64,000 nucleotides of DNA, taken from DASRDR01 sp035550795 (GTDB lineage: Bacteria > Methylomirabilota > Methylomirabilia > Rokubacteriales > DASRDR01). The notes beneath the pieces are model-generated. The model did no database searches and was not told the DNA's origin. It was given only the letters and a program-made list of their open reading frames with translations. Shown piece after piece: positions 43,381 through 52,393 of the stretch (within the stretch, counting starts at the first letter, position 1; each line of letters opens with the position of its first letter). A program made the translations under genes and the position numbers. Location: positions 10,336 through 74,335 of the forward strand of contig DASZOL010000099.1 in NCBI GenBank assembly GCA_035550795.1, in the 5' to 3' direction.

Positions 43381-45333
43381 ATGAGTGAGTTTCGACGGCT
43401 GTTCAGTCCGGTGAAGCTCGGGCGCCGCGAGGCGAAGAACCGCATCGTGTCCACTCCCCACGGCGCGGCCTTCGGCGAGAAGGGCGGCATCACCGACCGC
43501 TACATCCGCTACCACGAGGAGAAGGCGAAGGGCGGCTGCGGCGTCGTGATGATGTTCGGCTCGTCGAGCATCCACCCCACCTCGGTGAACGACTGGGGCG
43601 AGGTGAACAACTGGGACGACGGCATCATCCCCCAGTTCCGCCAGATGAGCGACGCCATCCACCGTCACGGGGCGCTCTGTCTCTCGCAGATCTCTCATCG
43701 CGGCCGCCGCGGACACTCCTGGTACTCCGGGGTGCCGCTCTGGGCACCCTCGGACACCCGCGAGGAGCGGCACCGCGAGTGGCCCCACGTCATGACCAAG
43801 CGCGAGATCCGCGAGGTGATCGACGCCTGGGCCGCCGCCGCCGTGCGTCTTCTGAAGGGCGGCTACGACGGCTGCGACATCCCTCTCTACGGGGGACACC
43901 TTCTCGAGAACTTCCTCTCGCCCCTCACGAACAAGCGCACCGACGAGTACGGGGGCGCGATCGAGAACCGAACGCGGCTCGCCTGCGAGGTGCTCCGCGC
44001 CGTCCGGGACGCCGTCGGGCCGGACTTCATCATCGGCGTCCGCCACAGCGGTGACCACTTCGTGCCCGGAGGCCTCAGCCGGGAAGAGCTACTCGAGGTC
44101 GCCCGGCTCGTCGACGGCCTCGGCATCGCCGACTACTGGATGGTGAGCGGCTCCAACACGGAGACGCTGAAGTACGAGGCGATGGTGACCCCGTCCCTCT
44201 ACCATCCCCACGGGCTCTTCAACGACCTCGCCGGCCTGACGCGCTCCGTTGTCCGGGTCCCCGTGATCGTGGCAGGCCGCGTCTCGACGGTGGAGCAGGC
44301 CGAGGCTGCCCTCGCCGCCGGCGTGTGCGACCTGGTCGGCATGACCCGGGCGCTCATCGCCGACCCCGAGCTGCCCCGGAAGAGCCTGGCGGGGCGGCTC
44401 GACGACATCCGTGTCTGCGTCGGCGCCAGCGAGGGCTGCATCGGCCGCCTCCGCCAGGGCAAGGCGATCGGGTGCGTCCAGAACCCGGTGATCGGCCGCG
44501 AGGGCGAGCTGGCCGAGATCCGCCCGGCCACGCGGCCGAAGCGCGTGGTCGTGGTCGGGGGCGGTGCCGCCGGCCTGGAGGCCGCGCGCGTGGCCGCCAT
44601 CCGTGGACACCAGGTGACCCTGCTGGAAGCGTCCAGGGATCTGGGCGGCCAAATCCTCGCGGCCGCCCGGGCGCCGAAGCGCGAGGACTACGCGGTGATC
44701 GCGTCGTGGCTTGCGGCCCAGGTCCGGAAGGTCGGCGTCGACGTGCGCCTGAACGCGTTCGCGTCGGCGGCCGACGTGCTGGCGCACGCCCCCGACGCGG
44801 TGATCGTCGCCACCGGCGCCACCGCGCGCGTCCCGGACCTGCCCGGCGTCAGTCTGCCGCACGTCGCCACCACGGTCGACGTGCTGCTGGGCCGCGTGGC
44901 GACGGGCCGGCGCGTCGTCGTGGTCGACGAAGACGGTCACTACGCAGCGCCCACGACGGCGGACCTTCTCGCCGGACGCGGCTGCCAGGTGACGCTGATC
45001 ACCAGGTACTTCATGGTGGGCGAGGACATCGACGAGGGCATCCGCTCGGATCTGTACGGGCGTCTCTTCGGCCAGGGCGTCGTCCTCCAGCCCCTGACGG
45101 CGGCGAAGGCGATCCTGCCCGGCGGCCTCCGCACGCGCCACACCTTCTCGGGCGCGGAGGCGACGCTCGAGGCCGACACCGTCGTCCTGTCGTTCGGAGG
45201 CAAGGCCAACGACGGCCTGTTTCACGAGCTCGACGGGCGGGTGCCGGAGCTCCGGCTGGCCGGCGACGCGGTCTCGCCCCGCCGCATCCACGACGCGCTC
45301 CTCGACGGGACGCGCGTCGCCCGCGCTCTGTGA
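43381..45333 (+). CDS. FadH/TMADH-like NADH:flavin oxidoreductase (possible N-methyl amino acid demethylase)
   Basis: A 650-residue two-domain flavoprotein: an N-terminal old-yellow-enzyme barrel (FSPVKLGRREAKNRIVSTPHG to about residue 340), then a cluster region, then a Rossmann FAD/NAD domain (VVVGGGAAGLEAARVAA). The iron-sulphur ligand set C-x2-C-x3-C-x11-C reads Cys346, Ala349, Cys353, Cys365, so the second Cys is missing. A C-V-G-A start is, as I recall, a feature of N-methylproline demethylases. With a sarcosine-oxidase-like neighbour, demethylation of an N-methylated amino acid is a reasonable guess. Confidence 0.85.
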   Translation: MSEFRRLFSPVKLGRREAKNRIVSTPHGAAFGEKGGITDRYIRYHEEKAKGGCGVVMMFGSSSIHPTSVNDWGEVNNWDDGIIPQFRQMSDAIHRHGALCLSQISHRGRRGHSWYSGVPLWAPSDTREERHREWPHVMTKREIREVIDAWAAAAVRLLKGGYDGCDIPLYGGHLLENFLSPLTNKRTDEYGGAIENRTRLACEVLRAVRDAVGPDFIIGVRHSGDHFVPGGLSREELLEVARLVDGLGIADYWMVSGSNTETLKYEAMVTPSLYHPHGLFNDLAGLTRSVVRVPVIVAGRVSTVEQAEAALAAGVCDLVGMTRALIADPELPRKSLAGRLDDIRVCVGASEGCIGRLRQGKAIGCVQNPVIGREGELAEIRPATRPKRVVVVGGGAAGLEAARVAAIRGHQVTLLEASRDLGGQILAAARAPKREDYAVIASWLAAQVRKVGVDVRLNAFASAADVLAHAPDAVIVATGATARVPDLPGVSLPHVATTVDVLLGRVATGRRVVVVDEDGHYAAPTTADLLAGRGCQVTLITRYFMVGEDIDEGIRSDLYGRLFGQGVVLQPLTAAKAILPGGLRTRHTFSGAEATLEADTVVLSFGGKANDGLFHELDGRVPELRLAGDAVSPRRIHDALLDGTRVARAL

Positions 45334-45451
45334 TGCGGACCGACGCGGTCCACGGGCGCCCCGGCGTCAGCCCCCCCGTCTTCCCTCGCCGGAGGCGGGC
45401 GGCGCCTCGGGCCGTCACGGGCCGCTGGCCCAAGGCGTCGGGGCGACCAGC

Positions 45452-46630
45452 ATGACGCTCCCGCGAGCCGCCAGCGTCGTGGTGATCGGCGGGGGTGCCG
45501 TCGGCTGCAGCATCGCCTACCACCTGGTCCGCCGGGGCGTCCGTGACGTGGTGGTACTCGAGCGCGAGACGGTCGGCAGCGGTACCACCAGCAAGGCCGC
45601 CGGCGGCATCCGGGCCCAGTTCGGCACCGAGACCGAAATCCGCTTCTCGCTCGAGGGGCAGCGCGTGCTGGAGACCTTCAAGGAGGAATTCGGCGGCGAC
45701 CCGGGATTCCAGCGGATCGGCTATCTCTTCCTGATCTCCAGCGCGGCGGATCTCCGCGGCTTCGAGACGAGGATCGCACTCCAGCGTCGGCTCGGCGTCG
45801 ACGTGCGCGTGATCACCCCCGCGGAGGCCCAGGCCATCGTCCCGGCGCTGTTCGTCGACGACCTGGTCGCGGCGGTGTGGGGCCCGAACGACGGCGTCGC
45901 CGGGCCCGCCGAGGTGACGGCCGGATTCGCCCGACGCGCCCGCGAGCTGGGCGCGCGCATCGTCGAGGGCGTCGAGACCACCGGGCTCACCCTCGCGGCC
46001 GGGCGTGTTCGCGGCGTGGAGACGTCGGCCGGACCGGTCGCCGCACCGGTCGTCGTCAACGCCGCCGGCCCCGCGGCGGCCCGCGTCGGCCGCCTGGCCG
46101 GCCTGACGTTGCCCGTGTACCCGCGGCGGCGGCACATCTTCTACACGGAGCCGTTCCCCGAGATCCGGGCCCCCGTGCCGATCACGACGGATACCGGGAG
46201 CGGGTTCTACTTCCGCAAGGAGATGGAGCAGCTGCTGCTGAGCCCGGGAGACGTCAAGGACATCGGCGACGACCAGACGGCGCCGGTGGACTGGAGCATG
46301 ATGGAGGAGGCCGTGGCGAAGGCCGTCCACCGGGTCCCGCCGGTCGAGCGGGCGCGGATCGCCGGTGGCTGGGCCGGGCTCCGCCCCCTCACACCGGATG
46401 ACCATGCGATCCTCGGCTGGGCGCCCGGGGTCGACGGTTTCTTCCTCGCCGTCGGCTGGGGCGGGCACGGCTTCCAGCACTCGCCCGCCACTGGCCGCGT
46501 CGCCGCCGAGTGGATCGTCGACGGCCGGCCCTCGATGGACCTCTCGCTCTTCGACCCCGCTCGCTTCGACGGCCGCACGCCCCCGCTCCCCGGCGAGGAG
46601 CCGGGCCCCGGCCGGCCGGACGCGGAGTGA
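45452..46630 (+). CDS. DAO-family FAD-dependent amine/amino-acid oxidoreductase
   Basis: A 392-residue flavoprotein. VVVIGGGAVGCSIAYHL is the dinucleotide motif, SKAAGGIRAQFGTE a substrate-loop block, and GWAGLRPLTPDDHAILGWAPGVDGFFLAVGWGGHG the conserved C-terminal FAD block of sarcosine oxidase beta/glycine-oxidase-like enzymes. It would oxidise a secondary or primary amine of an amino acid. A second subunit is not seen nearby. It follows the TMADH-like gene. Confidence 0.87.
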   Translation: MTLPRAASVVVIGGGAVGCSIAYHLVRRGVRDVVVLERETVGSGTTSKAAGGIRAQFGTETEIRFSLEGQRVLETFKEEFGGDPGFQRIGYLFLISSAADLRGFETRIALQRRLGVDVRVITPAEAQAIVPALFVDDLVAAVWGPNDGVAGPAEVTAGFARRARELGARIVEGVETTGLTLAAGRVRGVETSAGPVAAPVVVNAAGPAAARVGRLAGLTLPVYPRRRHIFYTEPFPEIRAPVPITTDTGSGFYFRKEMEQLLLSPGDVKDIGDDQTAPVDWSMMEEAVAKAVHRVPPVERARIAGGWAGLRPLTPDDHAILGWAPGVDGFFLAVGWGGHGFQHSPATGRVAAEWIVDGRPSMDLSLFDPARFDGRTPPLPGEEPGPGRPDAE

Positions 46631-46667
46631 CGGCCATCACCCCACGCCACCGGAGGACATGCGCCCG

Positions 46668-47639
46668 ATGAGCCTCAAGATCGTGGTCCCGGACGACTTC
46701 CCGGCCGCCCTTACCGGCTCGGCCGCCGAGCCGCGCCTCCGATCCATGGGCGACGTCGTCGTCCACACCGAGCGGGGGGCGGACCAGGAGGCGGAGCTGA
46801 TCCGCCGGATCGGCGACGCGGAGGTCGTCATCAACATCCGGGCCCACGCGCGGTTCACCGACGGCGTGCTCGCCGCCTGTCCCCGCCTCCGCCTCATCTC
46901 GATCTGGGGCACGGGCACGGACAACGTGGACCTCGCCGCGTGCCGGGCGCGCGGCGTAGCGGTGACCAATACCCCCGGCGTGAACGCCCACGCCGTCGCC
47001 GAGCACACGATCGCCCTCATGCTGGCCATCGCGCGGCGCATCCCCGCGATGGATCGGGACACGCGCGCCGCCCAGTGGCCCCGTGGGCTCCTCGTCCAGC
47101 TCGAAGGGCGGACGGTCGGCCTGGTCGGACTGGGGGCGATCGGCGGCCGCGTCGCCCAGCTCCTGGTCCCGTTCGGCGTCCGCCTGCTCGCGGCGACCTA
47201 CGGGCCGGATGCGGGCCGCGCCGCCGCGGCCGGCGCGCGCCACGTCCCGGTCGAGACGCTGCTCCGGGAGTCCGACATCGTGAGCCTCCACCTCCGCCTG
47301 AGCGCGGACACGCAGGGCTACCTCGGGCCCGATCGCCTCGCGCTCATGAAGCCGACCGCATTCCTCGTGAACACGGCCCGCGGCGGGCTCGTGGACAAGG
47401 CGGCCCTGGTCGCCGCCCTGCGCGAGGGACGGATCGCGGGTGCCGCGCTCGACGTATTCCACGAGGAGCCCATCCCCGCGGGAGATCCGATCCTCGATCT
47501 CGCCAATGTCGTGCTGACCCCGCACAACGGGGGCATGACGCGCGAGGTGATCGACGCCGGGCTCTTGCGGGCGGTGGAGAACGTCGAGCACTTCCTCTCG
47601 AGCCGCCCGCGGGACGTTGTCGTGCCCCCGCGCCGCTGA
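46668..47639 (+). CDS. D-isomer 2-hydroxyacid dehydrogenase
   Basis: A 323-residue NAD-dependent dehydrogenase: GLVGLGAIGGRVAQLL (Rossmann motif), the catalytic Arg in NTARGG, the Glu in HEEPIPAGDP and the His in LTPHNGG. The full set is typical of phosphoglycerate or hydroxypyruvate-type reductases. ATG 46668 is preferred over ATG 46659, because the GGAGG at 46652-46656 lies at the right distance from it. Its product or substrate could be a 2-keto acid from the amine oxidases upstream. Confidence 0.9.
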   Translation: MSLKIVVPDDFPAALTGSAAEPRLRSMGDVVVHTERGADQEAELIRRIGDAEVVINIRAHARFTDGVLAACPRLRLISIWGTGTDNVDLAACRARGVAVTNTPGVNAHAVAEHTIALMLAIARRIPAMDRDTRAAQWPRGLLVQLEGRTVGLVGLGAIGGRVAQLLVPFGVRLLAATYGPDAGRAAAAGARHVPVETLLRESDIVSLHLRLSADTQGYLGPDRLALMKPTAFLVNTARGGLVDKAALVAALREGRIAGAALDVFHEEPIPAGDPILDLANVVLTPHNGGMTREVIDAGLLRAVENVEHFLSSRPRDVVVPPRR

Positions 47640-47711
47640 TCCGCCGAGCTCTCTCGTGAGCCCACGGGCTGCCGGCCGCCCGATCGACTCCCGCGGAGAC
47701 GGGGCCACCCC

Positions 47712-48860
47712 GTGAGCGCCGAGCCGGAGGGCATCAGCGCCGCGGAGTACCGGGACCGGCTCGATCGGGTCCGGGCGGCGGTGAAGGCGGCGGACCTGGT
47801 CGGCCTCGTGGCGTTCGCCGACTGCTGGCGCGGCGCCAACGTCGGCTACTTCACGGAGTTCCGACCTCTCGACGGCGTCTCGGACATCGCCAACGCGCTC
47901 GTCGTCGTTCCCGCGGAGGGAGAGGCCACGCTCGTCGTGTCCGAGCAGTGTCTCAGCTACGCCGCCAGCGTCACGAGCTTCCCGGTGCGGCCCTTCCGCG
48001 ACCTGGACTCGGTCCTGGCTCCCCTCGCCCGCAACCCCGAAGGCCGCGTCGGGCTCGCCGGCGACGCGTACGTCCCGGCCAGCGTCCGGAACCGCCTCCT
48101 CGACGCGCTCGGCGGCGCGGCGCTCGAGCCCACGGCGGCGCTGGCGGACCTGAAGGCCGTGAAGAGTCCCGCAGAGATCAGGCTGCTCCGGAGGGCGGCC
48201 GAGCTCACGGACCTGGCCATGGCAACGATCAAGGACGCGCTCGCGGGCGGGCGGCCCCACACCGAGCGCGAGCTCGCCCGGCTCGCCGACGCGGCGATGA
48301 TCGCCGCCGGCGCGGACCGGACGGCCTACGACTCGATGGTGCAGGCCGGCCCGCGCTCCGCGTACAATCTCGCCCGCCCGACCGACCGGATGCTCCGGCC
48401 GGGTGATCTGGTGATGACCGACATCGGCGCCCGCTATCGTGGCTACGTCGCCGACGGCGGCCGGGGCTTCACCTACGGGCCGGCGAGCGCCGAGAAGCGG
48501 GCGATCGTCGAGGCGGCCGCCGGCGCCGTGGAGACGGGTCTCGCCGCCGCGCGGCCCGGGATGCTCGCGGCCGAGCTGAACGCGGTGATCCAGCAGGCGC
48601 TCGTCGAGTCGGGCTACGAGCGCTACTCGGGGGAGGCGCGGGGCCACGGGACGGGCCATGGCACCGGCATGGACCCGGAGGAGGAAAGCCCCTGGATCGG
48701 ACCCGGTAACCGGACGGGCCTGGTAGCGGGCATGGTCTTCACGCTCAAGGCGACCATCACGGTCCCGGGCGTCGGCGGCCTCCGGACGGAGCGCATCGTG
48801 CACCTCGCCGAGGGCGGCGCCGATCCCCTCGACGCGTTTCCCATGCGGCTCCACTGGTAG
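47712..48860 (+). CDS. M24 (creatinase/aminopeptidase P-fold) hydrolase with a changed metal site
   Basis: A 382-residue pita-bread-fold protein. The M24 metal ligands Asp237, Asp248 (11 apart as usual), His312 or His316 and Glu360 are present, but the Glu of the xEPG segment is Lys346 (GMVFTLKATITVPG where GMVxTIEPG is usual). A lost ligand argues against a normal dinuclear peptidase and leaves room for creatinase-like or other non-peptidase chemistry. A creatinase would yield sarcosine for an amine oxidase, fitting its place next to one. GTG 47712 is the start. Confidence 0.8.
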   Translation: MSAEPEGISAAEYRDRLDRVRAAVKAADLVGLVAFADCWRGANVGYFTEFRPLDGVSDIANALVVVPAEGEATLVVSEQCLSYAASVTSFPVRPFRDLDSVLAPLARNPEGRVGLAGDAYVPASVRNRLLDALGGAALEPTAALADLKAVKSPAEIRLLRRAAELTDLAMATIKDALAGGRPHTERELARLADAAMIAAGADRTAYDSMVQAGPRSAYNLARPTDRMLRPGDLVMTDIGARYRGYVADGGRGFTYGPASAEKRAIVEAAAGAVETGLAAARPGMLAAELNAVIQQALVESGYERYSGEARGHGTGHGTGMDPEEESPWIGPGNRTGLVAGMVFTLKATITVPGVGGLRTERIVHLAEGGADPLDAFPMRLHW

Positions 48861-49139
48861 GCGCCGGCTCCTGAAGGACGTCTCGCTGCACCGGCTAGGG
48901 ATCGTCGCCCCTCCTGATGCCTGCGGCGACTGGCCCGTGACAGGGAGCGCCACGCATCGGTTGTGATCGTGGCCGCCGGACACCTGCGTTCGCCGACAAG
49001 CTCCGTGAGCTGGTCCTGGACGTGCGCCAGAGCACGCTCCTGATCCGGAGCCGGACGGCGACGCGTGTCCCTCGCGCCGGCCGCCGCCACCCACGACGTA
49101 GGTCCGCTGAGCTCTGACGAAAGACGGCGGAGACACATC

Positions 49140-52100
49140 GTGCCGACGACCGTCGCGGGCGTGAGACGAAGGGGCGGGCGCCTGCTTCCGGCCTCGGTGT
49201 TCCTGTGCGTCGCGGCGGCCCACATCTGGATGATCTGGATGGCGCCGAGCGCCCTCTCCTTCAGCCTGCGTCACATTCACACGGACAGCGCCGTCATCCT
49301 CCTGATGGGCAAGCACATGATCGAGAAGGGTGAGTTCCCGATCTTCTACTACGGCCAGGATTGGTTCGGCAGCCTGTCGGCCATGGTCCATGCGGGCGTC
49401 TTTCTCGTGCTCGGAGGGATTCCTCCCTGGTCCATCCACGTGGCCCCGCTCCTGTTCTTCCTCGGATTCTGCCTGGTGCTGTACCGGCTGACCTCCGACG
49501 TCCTGGGTCCCGCCGTCGCAGCGTGGGCCCTGGCCTGGAACATCGCGACACCCGTACACCTGGCGGAATACGTCGTCCTGCCCCATGGCGGCTACGTCGA
49601 GAGCCTCATGCTCGGCACCCTCCTGCTCTGGCTGGCGGTCCGCCTCGTGATGGCCCAGCAGACGCGGACGAAGAATGGGTACTATGCCCTGCTCGGATTC
49701 GTCGGCGGCCTGGCGTGGTGGACAAGCCCCCTCGCGATCTACCAGATCACGGCGAGCGGGGCGTACGTCGTCATGCGGGAGCGGAGTGCCGCCATCCTGA
49801 AGGGAACGCTCCTGTCGCTGCCGGCCTTCTTCCTGGGCGCGGCGCCCTTCTTCTACTCCTACGCCTTCGACCCCTACTCGAACGTTCTCAGCCTGGGCGG
49901 CGGCTATGCCCTCGCCAACATCCCTGCCGGGTTGTCTCTGCTCATCACCGAACGCCTGCCGCAGTACCTGGACTGGACTCTCTTTCAAGCGAAGCTCCCC
50001 TTCGCGTACGGCCTCGCCGCCCTCGTCTATGGCGGCTGCACGCTGGTCTTTCTCTGGCACTTGCGCGGGACGTTCCGGGCCCGTCATCCGCTGCGGAACG
50101 CCGCCATTTTCCCGGTCTTCTTCCTCGTCGTCATCCTTCTCCTCACTGCAAGCCCCCACATCCGACGCTACGCTCCCCAGTACGCGCTCCCGCTCTCCGC
50201 GTTCTTCCCCGTGGCCGTGGCCTTCTGCCTCGTCCATGCCCCCCGCACGTGGAAGCTCGCCACGTGGTCCGGCGCTGCCGCAGTGTTTCTCCTTCACGGA
50301 TGGACGACCGCCGCCTGGGTGGCGCGCGACGCGCCCCAGGCGGAATCCGTCACGCGGCGGTATCTGAGCCTGGTTCAGGCTCTCGAGACCAAGGGGGTGA
50401 CGCGCCTCTATACGCAGGCGACGCCCGGATCGGAGATCCTCAACTTCTATGCGAGGGAGCGGGTGATCGCGTCCCTGCTGACGGGTGAGAGGTATCCGCC
50501 GAATCTTCATGCCCTGGAACGGGATCCGGAGCCGGCCTTCCTGTTCCGCCGCGGCACCGATAGCCTCACACCGACCCTGAAGGTCCTCGGCGCGTCGTCG
50601 TATGAGAAGGAAAACGTCGGCGCCTACGTCGTGATTCGCCACGTGCGCCAGACGGGTCGCCGATACCGCCAGATCCCCGCGGTTGAGCTTCAGGGCACCG
50701 CGTCTCACGAGGCTCAGGCCATGGAACTGGCGGCCGATCGCGACATGGAGTCGGCCTGGACGAGCGTCCAACCCAGGAAACCGGGCATGTGGGTGGAGCT
50801 TGACCTGGGGAAACCCTTCACCGTGGGCATGGTGCGTCTCTGGAACAGGGGGCAGGACCATGGCCACTACCCGATGCAGCTTCGCGTCGAGACAAGCGTG
50901 GACGGCGCGGAATGGCGCGAAGTCGTCTCACGGTCAGCGGTGGACTACTTCTACTGGAGCGGGCCCCGAGTGTATCCCTGGGAGTGGGGTTACCGGTGGG
51001 AGGCGAGGTTCGTTCCCACTCGGGCCCGGCGCATCCGGATCTCCCAGCACGAGGACGGCGGGCGCTTTCCCTGGAAGGTGGCGGAGGCCTACGTCTACGA
51101 GGACCTCGGAGCGCAGCCACCCGGGCCCGCGGGCGAGCCGGAGGTGCTGCGACGCATCGGCGAGCTGGGACTGGACCGAGTGTATGCCGACCGGTGGATG
51201 AGCGCGCGCATCGCGGAGGCGTCGCAGGGGCGCGTCGATACCGTCACGCCCTTCACGATGGCCATTCCGGCCTTCTACGTGAGATTGAAGAGCCGGGTGA
51301 TCCAGTGGGGCGAGCGGACCGGGTTCGTGCTGGAGGATGCGGACGCGGATGAGTTCGAGCGTCTGATGGCACATGAAGGCGTTCATCGCCTGTCCCGGGA
51401 AGACCTCGGACGGTGGGTCCTGTTCCATGTCACGGCGGCCGGCGCGTCCCCCGACACGGTCCGGGGTGATCCGGGATGGTGGTGGATGGGCCTGGGCGCC
51501 GTCAGAACCGATCCCAGGGGGAAGAGCCGATACCTTGCCGGCCTCGGACAGACCGCGTACGAGGAAGGCCGCTTCGATCGAGCCCTCGAGCTCTCCAGGA
51601 AGGCCGTGGAGGCGCATGCATGCAACGTCAAGGCACGGCTCGTGACTGTCCAGGCCCTCGGCAGGCTTGGCCGTGAGGGCGAGGCCCTCAGCGAGTCACA
51701 GACGCTAGCCGAGCGGTGTGAACCTCGCGTGAGGACGCCGGCCGAGTTTCGAGGGACGCTGGAGCTGCTCGGGTACACCCCGGAGCGCGAACGCGCCACG
51801 CCGGGAGAGCAGATCGGGATCAGGTACTTCTGGAAGGTGAAGCGAGATCCCGGCGAGAAGCGTGCGATCGGTGTCTTTGTCCACGTGGAAGGCCGGGAGC
51901 GACGCCGATTTCAGAGCGATCACCCCCTCCTAGAGGGCGAGGAAGCCGTTTGGCCCCTCGCGGGGGATGACATCGTCGTCCGGGAGACACGGATCAGAAT
52001 CCCCCGGGATGCCGCCCCCGGAACCTATCGAATGCTGCTAGGCGTCTACGATCTCGATACGGGGAAGCGATGGAGGGTGTCGGCCGGCGGTACCGCCGGC

Positions 52101-52157
52101 CAACGTGAGCGCGTCCCGCTCGGAACCCTGCAGGTGGAGGCGGCCGAAGCACGATAG
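49140..52157 (+). CDS. composite membrane protein: GT-C-like core, F5/8C domain, TPR-like and C-terminal sandwich
   Basis: A protein of about 1005 residues. The first 430 residues hold 11-12 membrane segments; the first outer loop (HTDSAVILLMGKHMIEKGEFP, followed by FYYGQDWFG) resembles GT-C glycosyltransferases with their catalytic Asp. A soluble part follows: a discoidin/F5-8C domain (about residues 520-670, MWVELDLGKPFTVGMVRLWNRG), a short TPR stretch, and a C-terminal beta-sandwich like sugar-binding Wzt ends. GTG 49140 with a GGAGA site is preferred; GTG 49065 is in frame. It is visibly less GC-rich than its neighbours, hinting at transfer. Likely polysaccharide work. Confidence 0.75.
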   Translation: MPTTVAGVRRRGGRLLPASVFLCVAAAHIWMIWMAPSALSFSLRHIHTDSAVILLMGKHMIEKGEFPIFYYGQDWFGSLSAMVHAGVFLVLGGIPPWSIHVAPLLFFLGFCLVLYRLTSDVLGPAVAAWALAWNIATPVHLAEYVVLPHGGYVESLMLGTLLLWLAVRLVMAQQTRTKNGYYALLGFVGGLAWWTSPLAIYQITASGAYVVMRERSAAILKGTLLSLPAFFLGAAPFFYSYAFDPYSNVLSLGGGYALANIPAGLSLLITERLPQYLDWTLFQAKLPFAYGLAALVYGGCTLVFLWHLRGTFRARHPLRNAAIFPVFFLVVILLLTASPHIRRYAPQYALPLSAFFPVAVAFCLVHAPRTWKLATWSGAAAVFLLHGWTTAAWVARDAPQAESVTRRYLSLVQALETKGVTRLYTQATPGSEILNFYARERVIASLLTGERYPPNLHALERDPEPAFLFRRGTDSLTPTLKVLGASSYEKENVGAYVVIRHVRQTGRRYRQIPAVELQGTASHEAQAMELAADRDMESAWTSVQPRKPGMWVELDLGKPFTVGMVRLWNRGQDHGHYPMQLRVETSVDGAEWREVVSRSAVDYFYWSGPRVYPWEWGYRWEARFVPTRARRIRISQHEDGGRFPWKVAEAYVYEDLGAQPPGPAGEPEVLRRIGELGLDRVYADRWMSARIAEASQGRVDTVTPFTMAIPAFYVRLKSRVIQWGERTGFVLEDADADEFERLMAHEGVHRLSREDLGRWVLFHVTAAGASPDTVRGDPGWWWMGLGAVRTDPRGKSRYLAGLGQTAYEEGRFDRALELSRKAVEAHACNVKARLVTVQALGRLGREGEALSESQTLAERCEPRVRTPAEFRGTLELLGYTPERERATPGEQIGIRYFWKVKRDPGEKRAIGVFVHVEGRERRRFQSDHPLLEGEEAVWPLAGDDIVVRETRIRIPRDAAPGTYRMLLGVYDLDTGKRWRVSAGGTAGQRERVPLGTLQVEAAEAR

Positions 52158-52393
52158 CTCCGGTCATCCTCGACCCGGCGGGGCGACGAGCCAGGCGGCG
52201 GTGGCCGTACGCGGCCCGGGCGCTCCAGTCCGGGTGCTCGCGTGCTGGCCGTGAACCTGGATCATCCGGGCCCGCCGGCGTGAGGTCGGTGAAGATGCCC
52301 TTTCCGAGCACATTGCCGCGGAGAAGCCCCGGGATCGGCTCCACTGGCAGGGGCCGCCCGGCTCGCGCTACCATCGGGGCCAGGGAGGCGCGC

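Noticed and set aside
48623..49225. Minus-strand frame over the end of the M24 gene and the gap before the membrane protein
   Set aside because: No recognisable domain; composition typical of an antisense shadow. The 279-base gap 48861-49139 shows nothing else I can support.
46389..50867. Very long open frame on the minus strand over the 2-hydroxyacid dehydrogenase, M24 and membrane protein genes
   Set aside because: No family signature and a strongly biased Arg/Gly/Ala composition; it mirrors real genes on the plus strand, a usual effect of high GC.
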